A DNA stretch of 64,000 nucleotides from Iodobacter violaceini. GTDB taxonomy: Bacteria > Pseudomonadota > Gammaproteobacteria > Burkholderiales > Chitinibacteraceae. The notes beneath the pieces were generated by a model. The model did no database searches. It worked only from the letters and a program-made list of their open reading frames with translations, and was not told the origin of the DNA. The position numbers were made by a program, and so were the translations under genes. Of the stretch, positions 34,980 to 43,524 are shown piece by piece. The stretch covers positions 310,001-374,000 of the forward strand of contig NZ_JAAOLX010000001.1 of assembly GCF_011601265.1 (NCBI RefSeq), given 5' to 3'. The first letter of the stretch is position 1; every line of letters starts with the position of its first letter.

Positions 34980-36002
34980 ATGACCGCAATAAGCCAGCCC
35001 CGCACCACCTTGCCGCAGTTTTCTAACTGGCTGCTGTGGGCCTTAGGCGGCTTGCTTATTTTGCTGATGATGATTTCAGCCAGCAGTGGCGCTGTCGCCA
35101 TTCCGCTTAGCGAGTTACCGCAGCTTATCTTCAGCCCAAGATTTGAAACCGGCAGCGAGCAGCAGCTCTGGCAAAGCGTTTTGCTGGATATGCGCCTGCC
35201 GCGCGTTATATTTGGCGCACTGGCCGGGGCGGTGCTGGCGCTCACTGGCGCAGCCATGCAGGCTTTATTCAGAAACCCGCTGGCCGAGCCTGGCCTGTTG
35301 GGCATTACCTCAGGCGCATCCTTAGGTGCAGTTACGGCCATTTTGTTTGGCGGGGGCAGCCTGATGGTGCTGGCTCCGGCGGCCTTTCTTGGCAGCCTGA
35401 TTGCCACAGCGCTGGCTTATCACTTGGGCAAAAATTATCAGGGCATTGCCGGGCTGCTGCTGGCGGGGATTGCCATCAATGCCATCTGCTTCAGCCTGAT
35501 CGGGCTAATGACTTATATGGCAGATGATAATCAGCTGCGCAGCCTGACCTTCTGGAGCATGGGCAGCCTGGCAGGGGGCACATGGTCTTTGCTTAGCGTG
35601 CTTAGCCCTGCCCTGCTGGTGATTTCGGCCCTGATTCTGCGCCACTGGCGCGCCATGAATGCTTTGCTTTTGGGTGAGCGCGAAGCGCAGCATTTAGGCT
35701 TTCCCATGAAGGCCATCCGCCGCAAATTAGTCTTGCTCACCGCGCTGTTAATTGGCCCGCTGGTGGCGGCAACCGGCGGGATTGGCTTTGTAGGGCTGGT
35801 AGTACCGCATTTAGTCAGAATGGTACTGGGCGCTGATCACCGCCGTTTATTACCTGCATCGATGCTGGCTGGTGCCATCGCCCTTGTCGCCGCCGACTGC
35901 CTAGCCCGCCTTGTGGCCCAGCCAGCCGAGCTGCCGATTGGCATTGTCACCAGCCTGATCGGCGGGCCGTTCTTTCTTTGGCTGCTGATTTCACGGAAAT
36001 AA
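34980..36002 (+). CDS. hmuU: Hemin ABC transporter permease
   Basis: A 340-residue FecCD-family permease with about ten membrane segments. Conserved blocks are MRLPRVIFGALAGAVLALTG, RNPLAEPGLLGITSGAS, the coupling loop GEREAQHLGF and GFVGLVVPHLVRM. It forms the heme channel with the HmuV ATPase. The gene has its own long upstream gap because of copy E, so it may depend on read-through or a separate promoter. Confidence 0.96.
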   Translation: MTAISQPRTTLPQFSNWLLWALGGLLILLMMISASSGAVAIPLSELPQLIFSPRFETGSEQQLWQSVLLDMRLPRVIFGALAGAVLALTGAAMQALFRNPLAEPGLLGITSGASLGAVTAILFGGGSLMVLAPAAFLGSLIATALAYHLGKNYQGIAGLLLAGIAINAICFSLIGLMTYMADDNQLRSLTFWSMGSLAGGTWSLLSVLSPALLVISALILRHWRAMNALLLGEREAQHLGFPMKAIRRKLVLLTALLIGPLVAATGGIGFVGLVVPHLVRMVLGADHRRLLPASMLAGAIALVAADCLARLVAQPAELPIGIVTSLIGGPFFLWLLISRK

Positions 36003-36029
36003 ATCGTGCGGGCAATGGTTCTGGTATGC

Positions 36030-36125
36030 GCACAAAACCTAAATCCTGAACCACAGGCACAGAGTGATACGGAGGATACCTGGAAAAATGACCCGTAATT
36101 TTGTGCCTTTTGTGTTTTTGGCGAA
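36030..36125 (+). repeat. Family 2 repeat, short palindrome
   Basis: ACAAAACCTAAATCCTGAACC then ACAGGCACAGAGTGATACGG; on the right TTTTGTGCCTTTTGTGTTTTT resembles a decayed opposite arm. It lies between hmuU and hmuV. Confidence 0.6.
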
Positions 36126-36226
36126 CATCTGCTTTAGCGCTACTTTGTCACTCCCCTTTTTAAAGTAACCGATATCAGCAGAAGCGGCTTCAGCCGCAAA
36201 TACTCTCTTACCGTGTGGAAAAACGA

Positions 36227-37015
36227 ATGCCCAGCTTATTAATTGCTCAGAATCTTTACTTTAAACGTGGCAAACAGCTGATTTTAAATGATGTTTCTCT
36301 GACGCTGCGTGCCGGTGAAGTCACGGCGATTCTGGGCGCCAATGGCGCAGGAAAATCCACACTGCTGTCGCTGCTGTCTGGCGAGATCAAGGCCGATCAG
36401 GGTGATATCTGCTTAAAAGGGGAAAATATCGCTGATATGCCAGCGGCAAAGCTCGCCCGTCAGCGCGCTGTGCTGCCGCAAAATCCGAATCTGACTTTCG
36501 ATCTTGGGGTCGAAGAAGTCATCACCATGGGGGCATATCCTTTTGCAGAGCTGTCACCCCACACGGTGCACAATCTAAGCTTAAAGGTTTTGCAGCTTGC
36601 CGATATCAGCCATCTGGCCCGGCGCCGTTACACCCAGCTATCCGGCGGCGAGCAACAACGGGTGCAGTTTGCCCGTGTGCTGCTGCAAATCCTCGCAAAT
36701 CCGGGCCAGCCACGATATTTGCTGCTGGATGAGCCCACCGCCAGCCTTGACCCGCGCCATCAGCATGATTTACTCGCCGTAGTCAGCCGCCTGGCGCAGA
36801 GCGAAAACATCGCCGTGGCTGTCGTCCTGCACGACGTAAACCTCGCCGCCCGCTGGTGCAACCATTTACTGCTGCTGAAAAACGGCAGCACCGTCGCCTG
36901 CGGCATCCCCAAGGAAGTTCTCACACCCTGCCTGCTCAGCGCAGCCTACGGCATCGCATCCACCGTCATCCCGCATCCTGAGCATAAGGAGCGGTGTTTG
37001 GTGTTGTTTGAATAA
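36227..37015 (+). CDS. hmuV: Hemin ABC transporter ATP-binding protein
   Basis: A 262-residue ATPase from the ATG at 36227 (MPSLLIAQNLYFKRG), with GGAA upstream; a GTG four codons earlier is the alternative. Walker A is GANGAGKSTLL, the signature is LSGGEQQRVQFARVLL, Walker B is LLLDEPTASLDP and the H-loop is VVLHDVN. It powers HmuU. It is the last gene of the plus-strand heme arm. Confidence 0.96.
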   Translation: MPSLLIAQNLYFKRGKQLILNDVSLTLRAGEVTAILGANGAGKSTLLSLLSGEIKADQGDICLKGENIADMPAAKLARQRAVLPQNPNLTFDLGVEEVITMGAYPFAELSPHTVHNLSLKVLQLADISHLARRRYTQLSGGEQQRVQFARVLLQILANPGQPRYLLLDEPTASLDPRHQHDLLAVVSRLAQSENIAVAVVLHDVNLAARWCNHLLLLKNGSTVACGIPKEVLTPCLLSAAYGIASTVIPHPEHKERCLVLFE

Positions 37016-37020
37016 AGAAG

Positions 37021-37082
37021 GTTACGCAAGCCACCCCCTGAAACACGGAGGGCATAGAGAACTGCGTGTTTCACGGAGTAAA
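37021..37082 (+). repeat. Family 2 repeat, single arm
   Basis: CAAGCCACCCCCTGAAACACG then GAGGGCATAGAGAACTGCG and TTTCACGGAGTAAAGCAGG, directly after hmuV. Confidence 0.6.
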
Positions 37083-37235
37083 GCAGGCTTTGAAGCCAGC
37101 CCTGTCAACTGAAGAACGAGTAAGGCTGATGCTTTTGCAGATTGGCTTACACAATAAAACGACCAACCCAAGCTATCGGTCTGTGGTTTAAGCGCCGCAG
37201 CCATGCGCAATCGCAGATCAAGAATAAGCTTGCAA

Positions 37236-37268
37236 TTAAAAAAAGCCGAATTGCTTCGGCTTTTTAAT
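37236..37268 (-). terminator. Bidirectional terminator
   Basis: AAAAAGCCGAA-TTG-CTTCGGCTTTTT, placed 13 bases beyond the stop of the minus-strand metallo-hydrolase and also able to end the plus-strand heme operon. Confidence 0.85.
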
Positions 37269-37280
37269 TAAGCACCCTGC

Positions 37281-38234
37281 CTACTTCCCGTACATCGGCG
37301 AGTAATTCACCGGCAGCCATTCATAGCCCTTGTCCGCTTTGCGCAAATGCCCAAGCCCAGGAAAAGAAAGGTGAGCAGAGCCGATTAAATAGCCCTGCTT
37401 AGCTGCTTCGGCATAGGCTTTTTTACGCTCTTTAGCCGCCGCCTTGCTGTCGCTGTCATATTGAATCGTTACGCCGGGCTGAGCAAATTGCACAGCGGCA
37501 ACGTGCATTAAATCTCCCCACAGCACCAGCGTTTGCCCCTTACTTTCTATCTTATAAACACTATGCCCTGCGGTATGGCCATGCGCTGCCACGGCTTTAA
37601 CACCAGGAATTAAATCCGTGTCGCCATTAAACGTTTTAAGCTTTCCCGCTTTGATATAAGGGGTCACCGAAGCGATTGCACCCTGGAAATATATTTTGGC
37701 ATCAGCAGGTGCAGCATCCATATTGGCCTGGCTCAGCCAGAAATCCACATCACGCTGATCCAGCCGCAAGGTGGCATTTGGAAAAGCCAGCTCCCCCCCC
37801 GCCATCAGCCCGCCCATATGATCGCCATGCAAATGGGTGATATAGACTTCATCAATTTGCTCAGGCGAATAACCTGCAGCTTTTAAGCTTTCGCCAAAAT
37901 GCCCCAGCGTTGGGCCAAATAAACCCGCCGCACCAGTATCCACCAACACGAGTTTCTCACCGGTATTGATTAAATAGGCATTCACAGAAGTTTCTAATGG
38001 GCTAGCTAAATAAGACTTTGCCAAAGTTTTTTCAACTTTAGTCTTGCTGGTATTCGTAAGGATATTGCTCACCGGCAGTGAAACGGTGCCATCTGATAAA
38101 GCCGTTATTTCAAAATCACCCAGCATCACCCGATAAAACCCTGGTGCCGAGGTTTTTACCATAGGCGCTGCCGCCCCGGCCTGAAACGTAGTTAAAACCA
38201 TTGCACCTAACAGCAAACGTTGAAACGAATTCAT
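37281..38234 (-). CDS. Periplasmic metallo-beta-lactamase-fold hydrolase
   Basis: A 317-residue secreted enzyme with a signal peptide (about 1-23, ending QAGAAAP). The metal motif is HLHGDH with His134, His136, Asp138 and His139. Further ligands are plausible in AHGHTAGHSVY, VLWGDLMH and the final IGSAHLSFPGLGH. The layout resembles the methyl-parathion-hydrolase and lactonase branch of the superfamily rather than true beta-lactamases. Substrate is unknown. It is a single-gene unit bounded by terminators on both sides. Confidence 0.88.
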   Translation of the reverse strand: MNSFQRLLLGAMVLTTFQAGAAAPMVKTSAPGFYRVMLGDFEITALSDGTVSLPVSNILTNTSKTKVEKTLAKSYLASPLETSVNAYLINTGEKLVLVDTGAAGLFGPTLGHFGESLKAAGYSPEQIDEVYITHLHGDHMGGLMAGGELAFPNATLRLDQRDVDFWLSQANMDAAPADAKIYFQGAIASVTPYIKAGKLKTFNGDTDLIPGVKAVAAHGHTAGHSVYKIESKGQTLVLWGDLMHVAAVQFAQPGVTIQYDSDSKAAAKERKKAYAEAAKQGYLIGSAHLSFPGLGHLRKADKGYEWLPVNYSPMYGK

Positions 38235-38274
38235 CGCTTTCTCCTGTAATGAATCAATGAAATAACAGCGCTTA

Positions 38275-38305
38275 TAAAAAAGGGTGAGACTGGCTCACCC
38301 TTTTA
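38275..38305 (-). terminator. Terminator of the prs-nadV operon
   Basis: On the minus strand GGGTGAG-CCAGT-CTCACCC followed by TTTTTTAT, 25 bases after the nadV stop. Confidence 0.85.
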
Positions 38306-38329
38306 CCTTAAACCCTCATAATCCTAACA

Positions 38330-39796
38330 TTAATTTGCAGCTAATCTGGCTCTGATCTCTGCAAGGCTCGCTTCATTCAGGATTTTCCCGTTTTCAAATA
38401 CGGGGATAAACTCACAGTTATAAACATCGCTCCAGCTGGCCTGATCTTTTAAATAAAACCCGCCCTGTTGGTTTTTATATACAGCGACCAAACCTTTAGC
38501 CGAATTTTTTGTGCCATCACCGGTTTTAGGCGCTTTGAATATTTCTTTATCAGCCCCGGCAATTTTTGCAAACGTTGCTTTTACCGCAAAACCATCGGTG
38601 TCACGGGTGACATACTGATAGGTATAGCTGCCAATACCAAACACCACATTGGTCGAAGCAAAGCCTTTGGCTTTTAAACCTGCACAAATGGCTTCGGCAA
38701 TTTCAATGGTAATAGAATCGCCATAAATTAAACCCACATGCGGATCAAGCTGTTTATAACCCTTACTGCTTTCAGTGCCACCAAATACTTCCCACAGGCA
38801 TTCAATTGCACCTTTATATTCAGGGCTGCCTGGCTGTGCTGTGGCATCACCACAAATCATTTTCACCGGCGATCCGGTATCAGGCCTGAATACAACTTTA
38901 CCATTACGGGCCATAATTTTATCTTTCAGCTGCACGGTGAAATCAGTCATCACCTGCCAGAAATCCCATGAATCTGAAACAATACTCACAATTCCGGCCG
39001 GATAAATATCTTCAATTAAGCGGCGGAATGTTTCTAATTCATTTTCCATTCCCCCTGCACACATCACCGAATGTTCGGTGGCTGCCACGCTGCCGCCCAC
39101 CAATTCCTTATCACTATCGGCCAGGTAATAGTCTTCCAGAAAATCAATGGCCGGAATGGTATCCGTGCCGGTAAAACTCAATAAATGAGCAGCACCACTC
39201 ATTGCTGCGGCCTCTGCACCAAACATACCCCTGAAACTGAAATCATGGCCTTGCCAGTTTACAAAATCAGTACTGCCATCGGTTTCCAGGGCATATCGGG
39301 TAAGAATTTTTTTATATTCATGCGCCGTTGTTGCACTGGTACACATTCCCCAGACATTAGTCGAAAGAATCGTTTCCAGATAATTTGTCAGCCAGAAAAA
39401 ACGCTCATCCGTATTAAAAATCACGAGGCAAGGCACTCGCAGCGGGTAAACCGATCCTTCAGGCAGGGCCATGATTTTAATCGGTAAATAACCCAGATCA
39501 TGCAAATCTGCAATATGCTGAGTGCCCACATTATTCGGGCCAAGATAATTATTTATACGGCGCTCAAAACGGCTGATAACGGCTTCTTTAGGCTGTTGAA
39601 AAAAATCAGCATTCCAGCGCTTAATCAGAAAATCTTTAATAAAATACTGCAGGCCAAAAAACACCATTTTATCGGTATAGTTTCTGCGCGTGGTTCTGGC
39701 GGTTAAGTTGCTGAATACAATTTCAGTCTGATCAGGATATTGTCTGCGATGGTCTACTTTATAGCCATCAATCGCAGTAACTGGATTTAAGTTCAT
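38330..39796 (-). CDS. nadV: Nicotinamide phosphoribosyltransferase (NAMPT/NadV)
   Basis: A 488-residue enzyme converting nicotinamide and PRPP into NMN, a one-step NAD salvage also found in Haemophilus ducreyi, some phages and vertebrates. Typical blocks are ATDSYKxxH-like AIDGYKVDHRRQYP at the N-terminus, GQHDFSFRG-like WQGHDFSFRGMFGAEAA, SFTGTDTIPA, the catalytic His region AATEHSVMCAGG, and DTGSPVKMICGD. Its start overlaps the prs-like stop by four bases, so PRPP supply and use are translationally coupled. An NrtR-type repressor gene is divergent. Confidence 0.97.
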   Translation of the reverse strand: MNLNPVTAIDGYKVDHRRQYPDQTEIVFSNLTARTTRRNYTDKMVFFGLQYFIKDFLIKRWNADFFQQPKEAVISRFERRINNYLGPNNVGTQHIADLHDLGYLPIKIMALPEGSVYPLRVPCLVIFNTDERFFWLTNYLETILSTNVWGMCTSATTAHEYKKILTRYALETDGSTDFVNWQGHDFSFRGMFGAEAAAMSGAAHLLSFTGTDTIPAIDFLEDYYLADSDKELVGGSVAATEHSVMCAGGMENELETFRRLIEDIYPAGIVSIVSDSWDFWQVMTDFTVQLKDKIMARNGKVVFRPDTGSPVKMICGDATAQPGSPEYKGAIECLWEVFGGTESSKGYKQLDPHVGLIYGDSITIEIAEAICAGLKAKGFASTNVVFGIGSYTYQYVTRDTDGFAVKATFAKIAGADKEIFKAPKTGDGTKNSAKGLVAVYKNQQGGFYLKDQASWSDVYNCEFIPVFENGKILNEASLAEIRARLAAN

Positions 39797-40674
39797 TTTG
39801 ATTCTCCTTGAAGCGGCATAAAGGACCAGATATCTTTTACGTTAATAAAATCAGTACTAATCATATTTTTCAGGCTATTGGTCGTAAAGACTGCATCAAT
39901 ACCACTGGCGCGTAAATCACCCTCGCTGGCCACGCCCTCATAATGTGAAACAATTAAAATAATCCTGCCAGCATTTTTAGCTTTTAGTTTTTTAGCTAAT
40001 TCCATAAAGGTGCGGCCACCGGCGCAGATATCATCAATAATAACGCAGGTTTTTCCACCCAGATGATCACAATACACTTCTGTATCAATAATCCTGCCAT
40101 TACTCACATCACGCACTTTATCTGCCCTGATTACTTCCAGCCCGCCCAGCTGAACAGATAATTCAAATATTTTTTTATTTGATCCAGCATCGGGCGAGAT
40201 TAATACAACTTCTTCTGCAATTTCTGCAATCACCTGTTTAATCAGCTGATGATTTTTTACAATCTGCGATTTATTTAATACGGCCGCTGTCACATCACTA
40301 TGCGGGTCAAATATGAATACCCGATTAAAATCCTGCTGATTAATGATGTCTGCATATACCTTTACAGAAAGAGCCTCCCCCTGATTACATACCCTGTCCT
40401 GCCGTGCTCCGGGGAAATAAGGGATATAGAGGTCAATCACTTCTGCGCCATGCCGCTTTAAAGCATCCGTTAATAAGAGCAGCTGAATAATGGAATGATC
40501 ACCTGAATAGCAAAACATAATTTCAGCATGTCGGCTGGCCGGGGACAATATTTGAAAATGATTTTCACCCGCGCCAAATTGAAACTGCTTATATTCTGCC
40601 CCCGTGTTTTCTATGCGGGGTAAATAAAAACGACTAGAACTTCCATCCATCATGATCACCCAATAAGACTGCAT
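39793..40674 (-). CDS. prs: Ribose-phosphate pyrophosphokinase, NadV-associated type
   Basis: A 293-residue PRPP synthetase homologue, shorter than the housekeeping enzyme (about 315 residues). Recognisable are PYFPGARQDRVCNQGEALS, FDPHSD in place of the usual DLHxxQ, and the PRPP loop VIIDDICAGGRTF. It presumably provides PRPP for NadV, whose gene it overlaps (ATGA). Phage NAD-salvage pathways also pair a Prs with a NAMPT; this copy may be an accessory paralogue, with the housekeeping prs elsewhere. The upstream region carries the paired operators. Confidence 0.9.
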   Translation of the reverse strand: MQSYWVIMMDGSSSRFYLPRIENTGAEYKQFQFGAGENHFQILSPASRHAEIMFCYSGDHSIIQLLLLTDALKRHGAEVIDLYIPYFPGARQDRVCNQGEALSVKVYADIINQQDFNRVFIFDPHSDVTAAVLNKSQIVKNHQLIKQVIAEIAEEVVLISPDAGSNKKIFELSVQLGGLEVIRADKVRDVSNGRIIDTEVYCDHLGGKTCVIIDDICAGGRTFMELAKKLKAKNAGRIILIVSHYEGVASEGDLRASGIDAVFTTNSLKNMISTDFINVKDIWSFMPLQGESK

Positions 40675-40732
40675 CTGGTTAAAAGACTGTGCTGAAAATG
40701 TTTTTAAATACTGAAGCAGTGATAAGCATATT

Positions 40733-40749
40733 AGTGTCCCTGTGACACT
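40733..40749. promoter_or_regulatory. Palindromic operator 1 (probable NrtR site)
   Basis: AGTGTC-CCTGT-GACACT, a perfect 6+6 palindrome located 59-75 bases before the prs-like start. It shares TGTCCCTG(T/A)GACA with the site at 40808. Confidence 0.72.
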
Positions 40750-40807
40750 ATGTCAATCACTGCGGCATAAAAATCCGCCAAAACAAACTAAGGTATATGC
40801 TTTATAA

Positions 40808-40820
40808 TGTCCCTGAGACA
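40808..40820. promoter_or_regulatory. Palindromic operator 2 (probable NrtR site)
   Basis: TGTC-CCTGA-GACA, 17-29 bases upstream of the nrtR start at 40837 and 75 bases from operator 1. An apparent ATG at 40807 lies within it, which argues against starting the gene there. Confidence 0.7.
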
Positions 40821-40836
40821 CAAGCAAGGCTGCTTA

Positions 40837-41520
40837 ATGAGTACAGAATATACAAATCCATTGTTCACCGTTGACAGCGTGCTGTTTACGGTAAAAAACG
40901 GGCAGCTGATGGTGCTGCTGGTAAAGCGCGCCCAAGCGCCATTTACAGGCGATTGGGCACTGCCCGGCGGCTTTATAGACGTGCAGCAGGATAAAAATAC
41001 CGATGCCACGGCAAGCCGTAAGCTGGAAGCCAAAACCGGCTTGAAACCTGCTTATCTGGAGCAGCTGCAGGTGATATCAGGGCCAGACCGGGACCCGCGC
41101 GGCTTTAGTGTTACCCTTGCCTACTTTGCTCTGGTGGCATGGCAGGATGTCAGCCCCCAAATCAGCAGCGTTGAATCTGCCAGCTGGATTGCGGTAAATG
41201 ATCTGAAAAAAACAAACCTGGCTTTTGATCATCTGCAGATTATTCAAATGGCAAAGCAGCGCTTGCAGCAAAAAACGCTGTATTCCATGACGCCAGTATT
41301 TTGCCTGCCCGGGCAATTTACTATTGCCCAGCTCAAAACGGTCATTGAAGCCATTATTGAAAAACCCATACAAAGAAAAAGCCTGATGCGCCGGATCGAG
41401 GCATCCGGCATCTTTGAAATCAGCGAAGAAAAAATCCCATCAGGCGGGCGCATGGCTCAGCTTTACACACTGAAACCGGGAGCAGATCTGGTAAATTTTG
41501 AGCGGAATTTAAGCCTGTAG
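40837..41520 (+). CDS. nrtR: NrtR-type Nudix transcriptional regulator of NAD metabolism
   Basis: A 227-residue protein from the ATG at 40837 (MSTEYTNPLFTVD), with AAGG upstream. The N-terminal Nudix fold (about 8-140) has a broken Nudix box: where REUxEExGU is expected it reads RKLEAKTGL, so hydrolase activity is probably lost. The C-terminal winged helix (about 150-227, FTIAQLKTVIEAI ... RKSLMRRIEASGIF) binds DNA. NrtR repressors sense ADP-ribose and control NAD synthesis genes. Here it is divergent from prs-nadV with two matching palindromes between them, so self-regulation and control of the operon are likely. Confidence 0.93.
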   Translation: MSTEYTNPLFTVDSVLFTVKNGQLMVLLVKRAQAPFTGDWALPGGFIDVQQDKNTDATASRKLEAKTGLKPAYLEQLQVISGPDRDPRGFSVTLAYFALVAWQDVSPQISSVESASWIAVNDLKKTNLAFDHLQIIQMAKQRLQQKTLYSMTPVFCLPGQFTIAQLKTVIEAIIEKPIQRKSLMRRIEASGIFEISEEKIPSGGRMAQLYTLKPGADLVNFERNLSL

Positions 41521-41553
41521 TGCGGCAAAAATAAAGAGGTAAGCTTGTTAAGA

Positions 41554-41586
41554 AAAAGCCCGGCAAAATCCGGGCTTTGTTTTTTT
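41554..41586. terminator. Bidirectional terminator between nrtR and yicC
   Basis: AAAAGCCCGG-CAAAAT-CCGGGCTTTGTTTTTTT, serving convergent genes. Confidence 0.85.
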
Positions 41587-41603
41587 CGGGCAGAGGCACA
41601 GCA

Positions 41604-42470
41604 CTATTCAATATTCTGAATCTGCTCACGCATCTGCTCAATCAATACTTTAAGCTCAATAGAGGCGCGGCTGGTTTCGGCGCTGACTGATTTGGATCCA
41701 AGGGTATTGGCTTCGCGGTTGAGCTCTTGCATCAGAAAATCGAGGCGTTTACCAACGGAGCCGCCTTTTTCCAGAATGCGTCGAATTTCGCTGAAATGCG
41801 CATTCAGGCGAGAGAGTTCTTCGTCGATATCAATTTTTTGCGCAAAGATCACAATCTCCTGACGCACTCTGTCGTCGTCCATCGTGCCCAGTGCATCTAA
41901 AAAGCGCGCTTTCATGCGGGCTTCGTAAGAAGCGGCCAGCTGCGGAATCAGCGGGGTAACTTCATTCACAATGGTTTGCATACCTGCAACACGCTCTAAA
42001 AGATGCGCCTTGAGCTTTTCACCCTCACGGCCACGGCTGGCGCTAAAATCAAGGAGTGCTTCGTCCAGTACTTCCAGACAGGCCGTGCCCAGTGATTCTG
42101 GTGCCGCAACCTGTGCAGATAGAACACCCGGCCAGCGTAAAAGCTCGCCAAGCTGCAGCTCAGAAGCCAGAGGAGCAATTTTTTTTGCAACTGCAGCGGC
42201 GGCTAAAAGCTGCTGTAATAGTTCTGTATTCAGCTGTAAAGCGGCTTCGCCACCAGCTCTTGCGTTCCAGTTCACCCGGCACTCTACTTTGCCACGGGCC
42301 AGTTTTGCTGATACGCGCTCACGAATCCCGCCTTCAAACGGGCGGATTTCTTCCGGTGTTCTGAGAGTAAGGTCTAAAAAACGGTGATTAACCGAACGCA
42401 GCTCGATACTTAAGGTGCCGCCTGTCAATTCACGTTGAATTGAGGCAAAACCAGTCATACTTAAAATCAT
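41604..42470 (-). CDS. yicC: YicC/YloC-family endoribonuclease
   Basis: A 288-residue protein with all YicC features: MILSMTGFAS at the start, ELRSVNHRFLDLTLR, and the C-terminal RLDFLMQELNREANTLGSK. YicC is a metal-dependent endoribonuclease implicated in small-RNA turnover. It is divergent from the kinase-phosphatase operon with 85 bases between them, and close to rph, another RNA-processing gene. Confidence 0.96.
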   Translation of the reverse strand: MILSMTGFASIQRELTGGTLSIELRSVNHRFLDLTLRTPEEIRPFEGGIRERVSAKLARGKVECRVNWNARAGGEAALQLNTELLQQLLAAAAVAKKIAPLASELQLGELLRWPGVLSAQVAAPESLGTACLEVLDEALLDFSASRGREGEKLKAHLLERVAGMQTIVNEVTPLIPQLAASYEARMKARFLDALGTMDDDRVRQEIVIFAQKIDIDEELSRLNAHFSEIRRILEKGGSVGKRLDFLMQELNREANTLGSKSVSAETSRASIELKVLIEQMREQIQNIE

Positions 42471-42555
42471 TAGAGCTCCTTTATGGGATTTGCTTTACAT
42501 TCCATCAAGCTGAAATCAAAATTAACAGATACACAAGTATAACGAAAAGACACGC

Positions 42556-43524
42556 ATGGCAACCCCAAGCAATCAACCGCTCGCACGCGGCTATCAGCTT
42601 CAGAACTACACGATCGCTAAACTGCTGTCCGCAGGAGGCTTTAGCATTGTGTATCTGGCGCATGATGAAAAAGATTATCCAGTCGCCATTAAGGAGTATT
42701 TACCCAATTCTTTAGCCCTCAGAACAGAGGGTGAACTGGTGCAGGCACGCAGCGAAGACAGTATTGCCTTGTTTCGTCACGGCTTAAAATGTTTTTTTGA
42801 AGAGGGTAAAACTTTAGCCCATATTCAGCACCCGAATATTATCCGGGTTCGCAACTTTTTCCGCGCTAACGATACCGTATATATGGTGATGGAATACGAG
42901 CGCGGCCGTACTTTGCAAAAAGAAATCCAGCTGAAACACAGCAGAGGCGGTGTGGATGAAGGCCTGATCCGCCATGTGTTTTATCATTTACTCAATGGCC
43001 TGCGCGAAGTACATCTGAATAAGCTGCTGCATCTGGATATCAAGCCTGCCAATATTTATATCCGCAAAGACGGCTCGCCGGTGCTGCTGGATTTTGGCTC
43101 TGCCCGCCAGACACTGGCCACGGAGCAAAGCAAACTCACCCCAATGTATACACCGGGTTTTGCCGCCCCTGAGCAATATAATAAAAAAGACCCTCACGGC
43201 CCCTGGACCGATATTTATGGCGTGGGCGCCAGCTTATTTGCCTGTATCGCAGGCACAGCACCACAAGCTGCGGATCAGCGATTAAAACTCGATAAAGTGG
43301 TCAAGCTGCACGACCGCTACGGAGACCGTTATTCACCAGAGCTGATTGAGCTTATTTCTTCCTGCCTGAATTTAGACCCGGGCAGCAGGCCACAAAGCGT
43401 GCCTCAGCTTCAGAAGCAACTTTTAGAGCGGGGCTCTGCCCCTGTTAAACGTAGTGGCCTTGTCAGTATTTTGCGCCGTAAGTGGTCAGAATATTCAAAC
43501 AAAGGCCAGCTGGAAACAGAATGA
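42556..43524 (+). CDS. Serine/threonine protein kinase
   Basis: A 322-residue Hanks-type kinase without membrane segment. The glycine loop is LSAGGFSIVY (24-33), the ATP lysine Lys46 in VAIKEYL, the catalytic loop HLDIKPANI (159-167, Asp161) and the metal motif DFG (179-181). The APE motif is present as AAPEQY. All catalytic residues are intact. Its stop overlaps the phosphatase start by four bases, giving a PpkA/PppA-like pair. No type VI secretion genes are adjacent, so targets are unknown. Confidence 0.95.
   Translation: MATPSNQPLARGYQLQNYTIAKLLSAGGFSIVYLAHDEKDYPVAIKEYLPNSLALRTEGELVQARSEDSIALFRHGLKCFFEEGKTLAHIQHPNIIRVRNFFRANDTVYMVMEYERGRTLQKEIQLKHSRGGVDEGLIRHVFYHLLNGLREVHLNKLLHLDIKPANIYIRKDGSPVLLDFGSARQTLATEQSKLTPMYTPGFAAPEQYNKKDPHGPWTDIYGVGASLFACIAGTAPQAADQRLKLDKVVKLHDRYGDRYSPELIELISSCLNLDPGSRPQSVPQLQKQLLERGSAPVKRSGLVSILRRKWSEYSNKGQLETE

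Noticed and set aside
40807-40836. Earlier ATG for nrtR
   Set aside because: It lies inside the palindromic operator, lacks a ribosome-binding site, and adds residues not part of the Nudix fold.
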